NCBI GenBank assembly: GCA_942493305.1
Contig: OW818686.1
Coordinates: forward strand, 4,030,001-4,094,000
Length of the DNA: 64,000 bases
Reading direction: 5' to 3'
Source: UBA7672 sp030824255
GTDB lineage: Bacteria > Pseudomonadota > Alphaproteobacteria > Caulobacterales > Hyphomonadaceae
This document shows, in pieces, positions 45,692-53,864 of this stretch (within the stretch, counting starts at the first letter, position 1; every line of letters begins with the position of its first letter). The notes beneath the pieces are model-generated. The model worked only from the letters and a program-made list of their open reading frames with translations. It ran no database searches and had not been told where the DNA came from. Both the position numbers and the translations under genes were made by a program.

Positions 45692-45877
45692 ATGGCCGAC
45701 ATCGTCAACCTGAAGGACCATCGCAAGCGCAAGGCGCGCGAGCAGAAGGAAACTGACGCCGCCGCCCAACGCCTCCTTTTCGGCCGCACCAAGGGCGAGA
45801 AGAAACGCGACGACATCGAGAAGACCACCAACATCCGCAAACTCGACGGCGCCAAACGCGAACGCGACGAGGACTGA
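45692..45877 (+). CDS. DUF4169 family protein
   Basis: A 61-residue charged protein, MADIVNLKDHRKRKAREQKE at its start and LLFGRTKGEKKRDD in the middle, matching DUF4169, a small alphaproteobacterial family of unknown function. Confidence 0.82.
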   Translation: MADIVNLKDHRKRKAREQKETDAAAQRLLFGRTKGEKKRDDIEKTTNIRKLDGAKRERDED

Positions 45878-45890
45878 GTTCGTCGCGTAT

Positions 45891-45968
45891 CGGAAGCGTG
45901 TCTTCGACACGCGTTCCCCGCGAACGCGGGGATCCAGACTCAGGCGACAAAGCGCGCGAAGCGCTCAA
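45891..45968. repeat. Family-3 palindromic element
   Basis: Two hairpins in fixed order: AGCGTGTCTTCGACACGC (stem GTGTC/GACAC) and TCCCCGCGAACGCGGGGA, then TCCAG and an AGCGCGCGAAGCGCT hairpin. Similar elements lie at 52976, 53690 and 58946. It is located in the DUF4169-GFA intergenic region. Confidence 0.68.
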
Positions 45969-46029
45969 ACCAGAAGATCGTCAGCAAGCCCGCGCTCGTG
46001 GTTCGACGGACGCTCCCTTTGGTCGCCAC

Positions 46030-46491
46030 TCACCACACACCCTGCGCCGCATAGGCCGCCACGAACGGCGCAAAACTCTCCGGCGCCCGCTCCGTCCTCA
46101 CCCCGCCTTCAACAAACGACACCCAGGGCTGCGCGCTGCGCGTCCACGTATCGCCCACCGGCTGCACCCAGCTCGTGTCATCCAGCGTCCCCCCGCGCAG
46201 GCTGAACACGCCCGTCGACGGCTCGCCGCCATTCACGATCCGCGATCCGCACGCGCCACAGAACAGCCCGCACCGCACCGTCCCCTGATCCGATGTCCAC
46301 ACCACTTTCGCAGGCTGCCCCGCCGTCCACCGCAGCGCCGCCTCCGGCACGATCACCGATGTGTTGAACGCCGATCCGCCGATCTTCTGGCAGTTCGTGC
46401 AATGGCAATTGTAGATCATCACCGGCGCCGCGCTCACCGCGTAGCGCAACGCACCACACATGCACCCGCCCACAAGCGGCAACTCCGGCAT
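46030..46491 (-). CDS. GFA family (CENP-V-type) zinc protein
   Basis: A 153-residue glutathione-dependent formaldehyde-activating enzyme-like protein. Zinc ligands: GGCMCGALRY near residue 10, YNCHCTNCQKIGG near 30 and LFCGACGSRI near 78. The typical GSAFNTSVIVP and IVNGGEPS segments follow. Such proteins bind S-hydroxymethyl-glutathione or other thiol adducts; many have unknown substrate. ATG 46491 follows GGGAGGTGCGA. Confidence 0.85.
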   Translation of the reverse strand: MPELPLVGGCMCGALRYAVSAAPVMIYNCHCTNCQKIGGSAFNTSVIVPEAALRWTAGQPAKVVWTSDQGTVRCGLFCGACGSRIVNGGEPSTGVFSLRGGTLDDTSWVQPVGDTWTRSAQPWVSFVEGGVRTERAPESFAPFVAAYAAQGVW

Positions 46492-46809
46492 TCGCACCTC
46501 CCGTTCAACACACCACACTAACCCGCCAGCACGCCAAACCATGTCAGCATTGTGCCATGCTGCGCTGCGGCGCCTAGCTCGCCGCAACGCCCTGCATCGC
46601 GCGCCCGGAGAATCCGGCGGAAAACACAGCCTTGCACAAGGCTTCGCGGAACTTTGCATTCGCCTCTGCCGTTAGCCTTTCATCGATCCGCGTTGACGCA
46701 GCGCTCAGCAGGGATCCTTGGAGCCGCCATGATTGTGTCCCGCCAGCGCCGCGATCGAATGGAAGGCTTTCATAACTCTTATCCGCGAGAGTTACCGAGG
46801 AGGCTGCCT

Positions 46810-46914
46810 ATGATGCGCATACCTCACATACCCGCAAGCGTGACCGCCCTGATGGCGGTTGTCGTCTTCGTTGCCCCGCTGATCGTGATGCTGGTGCTTC
46901 GCTCACCGAACTAG
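46810..46914 (+). CDS. Small membrane protein (34 aa)
   Basis: MMRIPHIPASVTALMAVVVF followed by VAPLIVMLVLRSPN, one membrane span. The ATG at 46810 has GAGGAGGCTGCCT upstream, a strong ribosome binding site. A start at 46729 (61 residues) with GGAG is an alternative. Function unknown. Confidence 0.5.
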   Translation: MMRIPHIPASVTALMAVVVFVAPLIVMLVLRSPN

Positions 46915-46969
46915 GCATCGCGCTTGCGCCGCTCGTCCCCGCGTCTATCGTCAGCGCGGGGAGACTCTC

Positions 46970-47638
46970 ATGTTTGCTGGACACTACGCCGCCGCGCTCG
47001 CCGCCAAAGCCATCGAGCCGCGCGCGCCGCTCTGGACGCTGATCGCCGGCGCACAGCTGGTCGATATCGGCTGGGCCGTGCTCATCACCGCCGGCGTCGA
47101 ATACGGCAGCGTCGATCCAGGCTTGCCCGGCAGCCACCTCGTCCTCGAACACATGCCGTGGACCCACTCCCTCCCCGCCGCCCTCGCCTGGTCCGCCCTC
47201 GCCCTCATCGCGGCCCGCTTCCTCCTCCGCCTCCCCCTGCGCGCTGCCATCATCATCGCCGCCGTCGTCTTCTCCCACTGGCTGACGGACCTGCTCGTTC
47301 ACCGCCCGGACCTCGAACTCTATCCCTCCGGCCCAAAGCTCGGCTTCGCGCTGTGGAATTACCCGGTGATCGAACAGGCGGTGGAGATCGGCCTCATCGC
47401 CATCGCCGGCGTCTTCTGGTCCGCCCAGCGCACCCGCGCCGGGCAGCACGCCTGGCCCGCCGCCGCGTTCATCACGCTGCTCGTCGCCGTGCAGATCATC
47501 GCCATGCTGATGCCCGCGACACCCGCCGACAGCATCGCCGCCACCGGCCCCACGGCCCTCGCCGTCTTCCTCCTCCTCGCCGTCGTCGCCATCTTCCTCG
47601 ATGGCCGCCAGGCCAGCCCCGTCAAACCGTCTGCTTAG
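46970..47638 (+). CDS. Hypothetical membrane protein, YdjM-like
   Basis: A 222-residue protein with six or so membrane segments. MFAGHYAAALAAKAIEP at the start, LEHMPWTHSLPAALAW in the middle and FSHWLTDLLVHRPDLEL later place His and Asp residues where membrane-bound metal-dependent hydrolase-like (YdjM/LexA-regulated type) proteins have theirs. Activity not established. Confidence 0.62.
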   Translation: MFAGHYAAALAAKAIEPRAPLWTLIAGAQLVDIGWAVLITAGVEYGSVDPGLPGSHLVLEHMPWTHSLPAALAWSALALIAARFLLRLPLRAAIIIAAVVFSHWLTDLLVHRPDLELYPSGPKLGFALWNYPVIEQAVEIGLIAIAGVFWSAQRTRAGQHAWPAAAFITLLVAVQIIAMLMPATPADSIAATGPTALAVFLLLAVVAIFLDGRQASPVKPSA

Positions 47639-47720
47639 CCATCCTGCATTGACGTAAGCCCCCGCATACCCGAAATGCGAGCAGACGCTCACTTGATGCT
47701 CGCATATTGGAATCTTCCGC

Positions 47721-48833
47721 ATGACTGACGTTTCTCCGCTTTTCCGCCCCTTCACGCTGCGCGGGATGGAGCTGAAGAACCGCATCGCCATGGCGCCGAT
47801 GACGCGCTCGCGCTCGCCCGGCGCCTTCCCCAACGCCGAAAACGTCGCCTACTACCAGCGCCGCGCCGCCAACGAGGTCGGCCTCATCCTCTCCGAAGGC
47901 ACGCTCACGCGCCGCAAGGGCGCCTCCAACGACGCCGACATCCCGCTCTTCTGGGGCGATGAAGCCCTCGCCGGCTGGAAAAATGTCATCGACGCCGTGC
48001 ACGCCGCCGGCGGCAAGATGGCGCCGCAGATCTGGCATCAGGGCATGAGCCGCAAGCCCGGCACCGGCCACTTCCCCGACGCCCCGTCCGATGGCCCCTC
48101 CGGCGTCACGCTCACCGGCAAGAAGATCAGCGACGAACCGACCGAGGCCGAAGTCATCGACATGGCGCAGGCCTATGCCGACGCCGCAGCAGACGCCAAG
48201 CGCCTCGGCTTCGACTCGATCGAACTCCACGGCGCGCACGCCTACCTGATCGACGAATTCTTCTGGCCCGTCACCAACCAGCGCACCGATCGCTTCGGCG
48301 GCGCCACCATCGCGCAGCGGGCCGAATTCGCCGCTGAAGTCATCCGCCGCTGCCGCGCCGCGGTGGGCGACTTCCCCATCATCATCCGCATCTCGCAGTG
48401 GAAGTCCGTCGACTACGCCGCCAAGCTCGCCACCACGCCGCAGGAACTCGAATCCTGGGCGCGCGTCCTCGTCGACGCGGGCGCCGACGCCATCCACTGC
48501 TCGCAGCGCCGCATCCTCGAACCCGAATTCCCGGACATCGACGGCGCCAAAGGCCTCAACCTCGCCGGCTGGGTGAAGAAGCTCACCGGCCTCCCCACCA
48601 TCAGCGTCGGCTCCGTCGGCCTGTCATCGGAATTCACCGCCGCCTTCCGTGGCGAAGGCTCCGCCGCCGGCAAGCTCGATGAAACCATCGAGCGTCTCGA
48701 TCGCGGCGAGTTCGACATCGTCGCCGTCGGCCGCGCCCTGCTGCAGGATCCGGAATGGGTGCTTAAGGTGAAGGCCGGCCGCTTCGACGAACTGCGCGAC
48801 TATGACGGCGAAGCCCTCAAATCCTATTTCTGA
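47721..48833 (+). CDS. Old Yellow Enzyme family NADH:flavin oxidoreductase
   Basis: A 370-residue FMN enzyme of the OYE family, which reduces activated C=C bonds. LFRPFTLRGMELKNRIAMAPMTRSRSP at the start, then IWHQGMSR, FDSIELHGAHAYLIDEFFWPVTNQRTDRFGG (the family signature near residue 175) and DIVAVGRALLQDPEWVLK. The His/Asn pair for substrate phenolate binding is represented by HGAH. Length is normal. ATG 47721. Confidence 0.9.
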   Translation: MTDVSPLFRPFTLRGMELKNRIAMAPMTRSRSPGAFPNAENVAYYQRRAANEVGLILSEGTLTRRKGASNDADIPLFWGDEALAGWKNVIDAVHAAGGKMAPQIWHQGMSRKPGTGHFPDAPSDGPSGVTLTGKKISDEPTEAEVIDMAQAYADAAADAKRLGFDSIELHGAHAYLIDEFFWPVTNQRTDRFGGATIAQRAEFAAEVIRRCRAAVGDFPIIIRISQWKSVDYAAKLATTPQELESWARVLVDAGADAIHCSQRRILEPEFPDIDGAKGLNLAGWVKKLTGLPTISVGSVGLSSEFTAAFRGEGSAAGKLDETIERLDRGEFDIVAVGRALLQDPEWVLKVKAGRFDELRDYDGEALKSYF

Positions 48834-48984
48834 TCTCACGCAGCCCCGTCCCAAACGTTCCCGCCCACAATCCTTCCCGCCCCAAACCTTCCCGATCGGT
48901 GAAATTTCATCGATCGGGGTCAACGCCTCCGAAATGAACCTGCCCTAACCTGTGGCGGTAACCATTGGATCGTTGGGGATTGCC

Positions 48985-50013
48985 ATGGCCTTCGGAAAAC
49001 GCACGCCGGGCGACGCCCCGAAACACCCGGACGCCGCGCCCGATGTCGCGCACGCGCCCGCCCCCATGGCGCCCGTCCGCACGCGCGTCGCCAACCATGG
49101 CGACCTCGACCGCAAATTCATCGGCATCGCCATCGGCGTCGTCGTCCTCTCCGGCGGCGCCGCCATCGCCGCGCCCTCGCTCTTCTCCATCATGTCCGGC
49201 GACGCTGTCCGTCCGATCGAACAGGTGATCGCCGGCCTTGATCGCAGCGCGATGGAACAGGCGCTCGCCCGCGAAGCCTTCCCGGACGAATCCGGCCGCG
49301 CCTTCATGACATCCCTCGCCGCCAGCTTTCCCGACGAACACGGCCGCCTCGTCGATCGCCTGGCCGACGCCGCCGCCGCCGGTGAAGACCGCGACGGCCT
49401 CCTCCTCGCGATGAACGCCTGGTCCGCCGAATTCGCCGCCGACCAGATGCCTGCCATCAGCCGCACCGGCGCCGAAGGCTTTGACCGCACCGTCAGCATC
49501 CTCTCCGATGGCCTGCGCATCGCGGAATCGAAAGCCGATGTCTGCACCTTCGCCGCGATCCAGCGCATCGCGGTCGACCCGCAGGCCCTCGAAGGCTTCA
49601 CCAGCTATGGCGGCGAAGGCTATCGCCTCAGCATGCGCGCCAGCCAGTCGCTGGTCGATCTCGCCAGCCGCGGCCGCAACGCCCCCGTCATCGACGCCAC
49701 GCTCACGCAGAACGACATGAACGCCCTGCAATCGACCTTCATCTCGCTGATGATGGACGACCAGGTGATGAGCCTGGTGCAGTCCGCCGCCGCCAGCAGC
49801 AACGGCCCCGACATCAACTTCGCCGACCTCGACATCAACATCTGCCAGCTCGGCCGCAACATCCTGCTCAAGCTCGACACGCTCCCCGAAACCACCAAGG
49901 CCCGCCTCTGGGCCACCGCCACCTCCGGCGACGCCGCCAGCGCCCTCGGCGCCTACGGCCTCGCCTCGCCCTTCGGCGCAGACCCCTCCATGAGCGCCCT
50001 CACCTTCCGCTAG
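48985..50013 (+). CDS. Hypothetical membrane-anchored protein
   Basis: A 342-residue protein with a Pro/Ala-rich cytoplasmic N-terminus (1-42), a single membrane segment (about 48-70, FIGIAIGVVVLSGGAAIAAP) and a large helical periplasmic domain with two cysteines (ADVCTFA, INICQLG). ATG 48985 has GGGGATTGCC before it. No family recognised. Confidence 0.62.
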   Translation: MAFGKRTPGDAPKHPDAAPDVAHAPAPMAPVRTRVANHGDLDRKFIGIAIGVVVLSGGAAIAAPSLFSIMSGDAVRPIEQVIAGLDRSAMEQALAREAFPDESGRAFMTSLAASFPDEHGRLVDRLADAAAAGEDRDGLLLAMNAWSAEFAADQMPAISRTGAEGFDRTVSILSDGLRIAESKADVCTFAAIQRIAVDPQALEGFTSYGGEGYRLSMRASQSLVDLASRGRNAPVIDATLTQNDMNALQSTFISLMMDDQVMSLVQSAAASSNGPDINFADLDINICQLGRNILLKLDTLPETTKARLWATATSGDAASALGAYGLASPFGADPSMSALTFR

Positions 50014-50037
50014 AACGTCCCGCAACCGTCCTGCAGT

Positions 50038-50200
50038 CGTCCTCCCTCGCCGAAGGCGGGGGGTGAGGCGTGGTCCGCATAGCGGACGGATTGGTCCAGT
50101 GGACCAATCCGAACAACGAACGCCCGGAGCGATAGCGAAGGGCAAGCCCGAAGCCGACGGAGGGGGCTGCCCGCAAAGCGGGCGGATCGCGCCACGCGCA
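50038..50200. repeat. Family-1 palindromic element, long form
   Basis: CCTCCCTCGCCGAAGGCGGGGGG is followed by GGTCCGCATAGCGGAC, ATTGGTCCAGTGGACCAAT, then an AACGCCCGGAGCGATAGCG stretch and GCCCGCAAAGCGGGC. It is near-identical over about 160 bp to the copy at 53512-53674, showing recent copying. No gene is seen in it. Confidence 0.75.
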
Positions 50201-50372
50201 CCACGCCGTCCGTCCCGAAGCACAGCCCACACAAATTGTGAGTTCGCATGACAAAGGGCCTTGCGGCGTTGCGCGCCGCCCTGTTGTTGTCCGGCTGCCT
50301 TGCAGACGCAGACTGCTGAGGTCGTCGGCGCCAGACGCAACAGATACGGCTTCAGACCAGAGGACATCCCGC

Positions 50373-50858
50373 TTGAAACTCGGAACATTCGCGACATTGG
50401 CCGCGCTCGCGCTGCTGGGCCTGACGCCAGCATCCTCTGCGCAACAGCCAGACACGGACGCCGAACTCCGCTTCCTGGGGAGCACTCAATGGGATTGCGA
50501 CGACCGTATCGCCTTCAACGGTCCTGAAGGCGGCCTGCACGACACCACCAGTGCGCTGCGCGTGACCTTCGACGCAGACTGGCGTTTCACGGGCATTTTC
50601 CGCACGAGCCTGATCTACGACGCGGCGATCTATTCGCAGCAATACGACATTGCCGGTTACGCTTTTGACGAGGACGGCAAGCGCGGCATCCTGGTCGACA
50701 CGTTCCTCCTGAGCGAGCGCGCGACGCTGCCGGATGAAATCGACTGGCGGAACATGAAACTCGCGATCTACTACATCCGCCTCGAAGGCGATGCGATGGG
50801 CCTCGACGGCGTTTGGGAAGACACATCAGGCGGGCGCGGCCCCTCCGAATGCGGCTGA
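50373..50858 (+). CDS. Hypothetical secreted protein
   Basis: A 161-residue protein: hydrophobic signal segment (LKLGTFATLAALALLGLTPA, cleavage near ASSA), then a beta-rich domain with two cysteines (TQWDCDDRI and PSECG at the end). The start is taken as TTG 50373, as upstream in-frame sequence is not coding-like; AGAGGA lies about 12 bp before it. Uncertain start. Confidence 0.5.
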   Translation: MKLGTFATLAALALLGLTPASSAQQPDTDAELRFLGSTQWDCDDRIAFNGPEGGLHDTTSALRVTFDADWRFTGIFRTSLIYDAAIYSQQYDIAGYAFDEDGKRGILVDTFLLSERATLPDEIDWRNMKLAIYYIRLEGDAMGLDGVWEDTSGGRGPSECG

Positions 50859-50971
50859 TGGCTGAACAGCCGCAATCCTGAACAGCAAACTGGCCACATC
50901 CACAAAGGCCAGATACCACACTCGCCTGCATCGCCTGTCCGCTGTCAGGCTCGCTTGTTCCGAATGCCCCC

Positions 50972-51397
50972 ATGTCGATGAATGACATCGCACAGGCCCT
51001 CACGCAGCACGACTGCCTGGCATTTATCTGGAAGCTGGTCGTCTGGGCGAGCATTGCCTACCTGCTGGCGCTCGGCGTGCTGGCCTTCCTGCGCCCGGCA
51101 AGCGTGAACCGCTTCCTCGATGGCTATGTCACATCGAAGGGGATCAACTTCCTTGAGGCCGCTTTGCGTCTCGTCGCGGGGCTGGCCTACATGGCCGTCT
51201 CGCCAGACATGCAGCTGTCCGCGCTGTTCTTCACGTTCGGCGCGATACTGGCGATATCGGCAATACCGATGATGCTCCTGTATGAAACTCATAAGCGTTA
51301 TGCAGCCTGGGCCATCCCCTTCGCCAAACGCATCCTGCCCCTGATGGCAGTCATGTCGATCGCACTCGGCGCATTGATCACGTGGGCCCTCATCTGA
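50972..51397 (+). CDS. Hypothetical membrane protein
   Basis: A 141-residue protein with four predicted membrane segments (about 20-40, 58-78, 83-103 and 115-137) and short loops. ATG 50978 is an alternative start. No family recognised. Confidence 0.6.
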   Translation: MSMNDIAQALTQHDCLAFIWKLVVWASIAYLLALGVLAFLRPASVNRFLDGYVTSKGINFLEAALRLVAGLAYMAVSPDMQLSALFFTFGAILAISAIPMMLLYETHKRYAAWAIPFAKRILPLMAVMSIALGALITWALI

Positions 51398-51470
51398 ATC
51401 GCCGCGTCTCCCCTTGAGCTCTTCGCAACCCCTGCGTTGACCAGCACCCACCGCGAACAGGCGCTCAGAA

Positions 51471-51600
51471 GCCCTCCCTCGCCGAAGGCGGTGGAGGCGG
51501 AGGCGAAGCCGACGGAGAGGGTGAGCGACGGCGCCGAAGGCGCGATATGGTCCGGGGGGCCAAATCGAGGAGCGAACGCCTCGGCAGAGGCTGCCCTTCG
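51471..51600. repeat. Family-1 palindromic element, variant
   Basis: CCCTCCCTCGCCGAAGGCGG begins the element, then GACGGCGCCGAAGGCGCG and TGGTCCGGGGGGCCA hairpins. It joins directly to a 49-bp sequence that is repeated at 52149. The 51398-51694 gap holds no gene. Confidence 0.6.
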
Positions 51601-51639
51601 CAACGGGCGTTATCAGAGGCAGATATTGGCCCATTGCAG
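51591..51639 (+). repeat. 49-bp direct repeat, left copy
   Basis: CTGCCCTTCGCAACGGGCG, then TTATCAGAGGCAGATATTGG and CCCATTGCAG. It matches 52149-52197 with two mismatches and flanks the gene at 51695. Confidence 0.75.
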
Positions 51640-51694
51640 TCATTGGCTCGAAGAAGACATTGGCTGGTCGCGGTCATCGATGTAAATTCCGTCA

Positions 51695-52129
51695 ATGGGT
51701 GCATCGAACAAAAATCGAGACGGCTGGGTCACGGGATCGCTCGCCGAACTACCTGCTTGCCCGCCGTTCCCGGCATTTACGGACTTCGAGCGACGAGCGC
51801 TCGACAGCATCGCGCCCATATACGGCGACAGGGAAGAGGCATTTCGTGCGCAGGTCGCCAACGCGGAAGTGGTGGACCGGATCAACACTGTTGTCGGCTT
51901 CTATACGAGAGTGAAGGTTGATCACGCCAAATGTTCGCCTGTCCCCATTCACTTGGGCGGGGCGCATTTTGACGTCGAAGGCGTTGAACTGGGCCTTCAT
52001 ATCATCCTTTGGGATACGGATGGCGACGGCTACCTCGAAACGATTGAGGGAGTCGGCGTGGTTGAAAACCTTCTCAAGGACGTCGATCTCGCAGGGCTAA
52101 ACCTGGTTCGGTTGACACTGCTCGGCTAG
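51695..52129 (+). CDS. Hypothetical protein between direct repeats
   Basis: A 144-residue soluble acidic protein of visibly lower GC content than its neighbours. It contains WDTDGDGYLETIEGVG, an EF-hand-like DxDxDG loop (Dx[DN]xDG with a Glu 12th position), suggesting calcium binding but only one loop is seen. Start ATG 51695 is preceded by GATGTAAATTCCGTCA without a clear ribosome binding site. Flanked by 49-bp direct repeats. Confidence 0.5.
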   Translation: MGASNKNRDGWVTGSLAELPACPPFPAFTDFERRALDSIAPIYGDREEAFRAQVANAEVVDRINTVVGFYTRVKVDHAKCSPVPIHLGGAHFDVEGVELGLHIILWDTDGDGYLETIEGVGVVENLLKDVDLAGLNLVRLTLLG

Positions 52130-52148
52130 GCCGCCTTTCGGCGTCCTC

Positions 52149-52197
52149 CTGCCCTTCGCAACGGGCGTCATCAGAGGCAGATATTGGCCCGTTGCAG
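52149..52197 (+). repeat. 49-bp direct repeat, right copy
   Basis: CTGCCCTTCGCAACGGGCG, then TCATCAGAGGCAGATATTGG and CCCGTTGCAG; two mismatches to 51591-51639. It lies between the stops of the two lower-GC genes. Confidence 0.75.
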
Positions 52198-52205
52198 CCA
52201 AAAAC

Positions 52206-52661
52206 CTAGTCAGAAAAATGATGTAGCATTGAGTTCAAAATGTATGGCCTCAATGCGTCCACAGCACCGTTGTTCTTGTGCCAAATGATGAAGGTATAGT
52301 CCCACTCCTCCGTAAGCACGCAGTCGAGATCCGGGATGACAAACTTCGAAAACTGAGACGCATCTTTCCTCATCGTCTCCTCGTAGGTACTTAGAAGCGG
52401 CTCCATTTCATCGGTAAATTCGACAACCCTTGATGAGTATCTCGCTATCCCTACACGGAAGTCTCTGGAGACAGCCGACACCCACGCGTTGAATTTCGAC
52501 CATTCTTCCTCGCTCACGTCATCCAGTAAATGAAGTCGATCTTTGCCCAACCATCCCGGCCAAAGTGAAACGTACTCTCTGGTGAATCCTGTCCGGACTT
52601 CGCAATCATCGAAGTACCTGTCAAACATCTGCTCACTGGGAATGGGGCTTCTCTCGCTCAT
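52206..52661 (-). CDS. Hypothetical protein, lower GC
   Basis: A 151-residue soluble protein (MSERSPIPSEQMFDRYFDDC at the start), rich in Phe, Tyr and Trp, with codon use unlike the GC-rich host genes. No signal or membrane segment. Its size, acidic nature and aromatic content resemble many immunity-type or phage small proteins, but no family is recognised. Signs of transfer: low GC and position in a repeat-rich stretch. Confidence 0.55.
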   Translation of the reverse strand: MSERSPIPSEQMFDRYFDDCEVRTGFTREYVSLWPGWLGKDRLHLLDDVSEEEWSKFNAWVSAVSRDFRVGIARYSSRVVEFTDEMEPLLSTYEETMRKDASQFSKFVIPDLDCVLTEEWDYTFIIWHKNNGAVDALRPYILNSMLHHFSD

Positions 52662-53097
52662 GCCCTGTCGCTAGCTCCAATGCCGCAACGGCTCAATGTC
52701 CGTTTCGGCCGCTGGTCCCTCAGTCAGCAATAAGCGACCTATGACCGCTTCTGGGCGATTTCCGGCCAGTTCATTCGGTGACGCGGAGTGTCCGGTCTCA
52801 AACTGACTTGCGCCATTCCAGCCGGAGACCGCACGCTCAACGTGCAAGCCCTACAGCCTTCCAATCAAGGTCATACCCTGCGGCGTCCAGCTCGCATGCC
52901 CACCCCTTCCCACATTCCACAGAGACAAGGGGGCTGCACGCAAAGCGGGCGGATCGCGCCACGCTCACCAACTCTGGAAACGTGTCGTAAGACACGTGTT
53001 CCCCGCGCATGCGGGGATCCAGCCCAGCAAAAAAAGTCGCGCAAAGCGCGGCCCCGCAAAGCGGGCCTGCACCGTTGTCGAGGATACTGGGGCGCTC
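52662..53097. other. Gene-free interval with repeat pieces
   Basis: No convincing coding frame. The right part (52928-52970) holds a family-1 remnant (GGGGGCTGCACGCAAAGCGGGCGGATCGCGCC type) followed by a family-3 element at 52976-53035 (GTGTCGTAAGACAC, then TCCCCGCGCATGCGGGGA). Confidence 0.5.
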
Positions 53098-53430
53098 TCA
53101 GGCTGAGCGCGGTGCGAACAAAATGATTGCCGCCCCTGCAACGCAGACAGCCGCCCCCAACAAGTCCCACGTGTCCGGCTTTGATTTCTCAACTGCCCAC
53201 AGCCACGCCAGTGACGCGGCGATGTAAACGCCGCCATACGCAGCATAGGCACGGCCCGCCGCATCTGTGGGCGCCAAAGTCAGCAACCATGCAAACGCGA
53301 TGAGGCACGCGATGCCCGGCGCAATCCACCACACGGACTGGCCATTGCGGAGCCACGCCCAGAATGCAAAGCATCCCGCAATCTCAGCGAGGGCAGCGGC
53401 GACATAGATGGCAATGACCGTGGCATTCAT
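53098..53430 (-). CDS. ynfA: YnfA/UPF0060 family membrane protein
   Basis: A 110-residue protein with four membrane segments. YVAAALAEIAGCFAFWAWLRNG near the start, then PTDAAGRAYAAYGGVYIAASLAWLWAVE, the family signature (GR.YAAYGGVY), and a last hydrophobic span. It is a small-multidrug-resistance-like protein of unknown function. ATG 53430. Confidence 0.9.
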   Translation of the reverse strand: MNATVIAIYVAAALAEIAGCFAFWAWLRNGQSVWWIAPGIACLIAFAWLLTLAPTDAAGRAYAAYGGVYIAASLAWLWAVEKSKPDTWDLLGAAVCVAGAAIILFAPRSA

Positions 53431-53511
53431 TCCGCCGCACTACACCAAGTCTGCCGCCGAACAAACAAGCCCCTGCCGCCTCATCAACTCCCCTCGCAGC
53501 AATGTGGAGAC

Positions 53512-53830
53512 GTCCTCCCTCGCCGAAGGCGGGGGGGGTGAGGCGTGGTCCGCATAGCGGACGGATTGGTCCAGTGGACCAATCCGAACAACGAACGCCC
53601 GGAGCGATAGCGAAGGGCAAGCGCGAAGCCGACGGAGGCGGCTGCCCGCAAAGCCGGCGGATAACGCCACGCTCACCAACTCTGGAAACGTGTCGAAGAC
53701 ACTTGTTCCCCGCGAAGGCGGGGATCCAGACGAGAACAGGATGTGTGCTAAGCACGCAAAGACATCCGCCGCGCTTCGCGCGACTTCTTTTGCAGGACTG
53801 GATCCCCGCGTGCGCGGGGAACACGCGTCT
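53512..53830. repeat. Composite of family-1 (long form) and family-3 palindromic elements
   Basis: Positions 53512-53674 are nearly identical to 50038-50200. They run into family-3 hairpins GTGTCGAAGACAC and TCCCCGCGAAGGCGGGGA at about 53690-53735, followed by an inverted family-3 copy at about 53795-53830 (GATCCCCGCGTGCGCGGGGA). The whole 53431-53864 gap is made of these elements. Confidence 0.7.
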
Positions 53831-53864
53831 GATGACACGCTTCCAGCTCACCGCTCCCCAACCC

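Noticed and set aside
51591..52197. Insertion sequence flanked by terminal repeats
   Set aside because: The repeats are direct, not inverted, and the enclosed gene shows no transposase motif.
52662..53097. Several short plus and minus frames in the repeat-rich gap
   Set aside because: They run through palindromic elements and have no start signals or conserved character.
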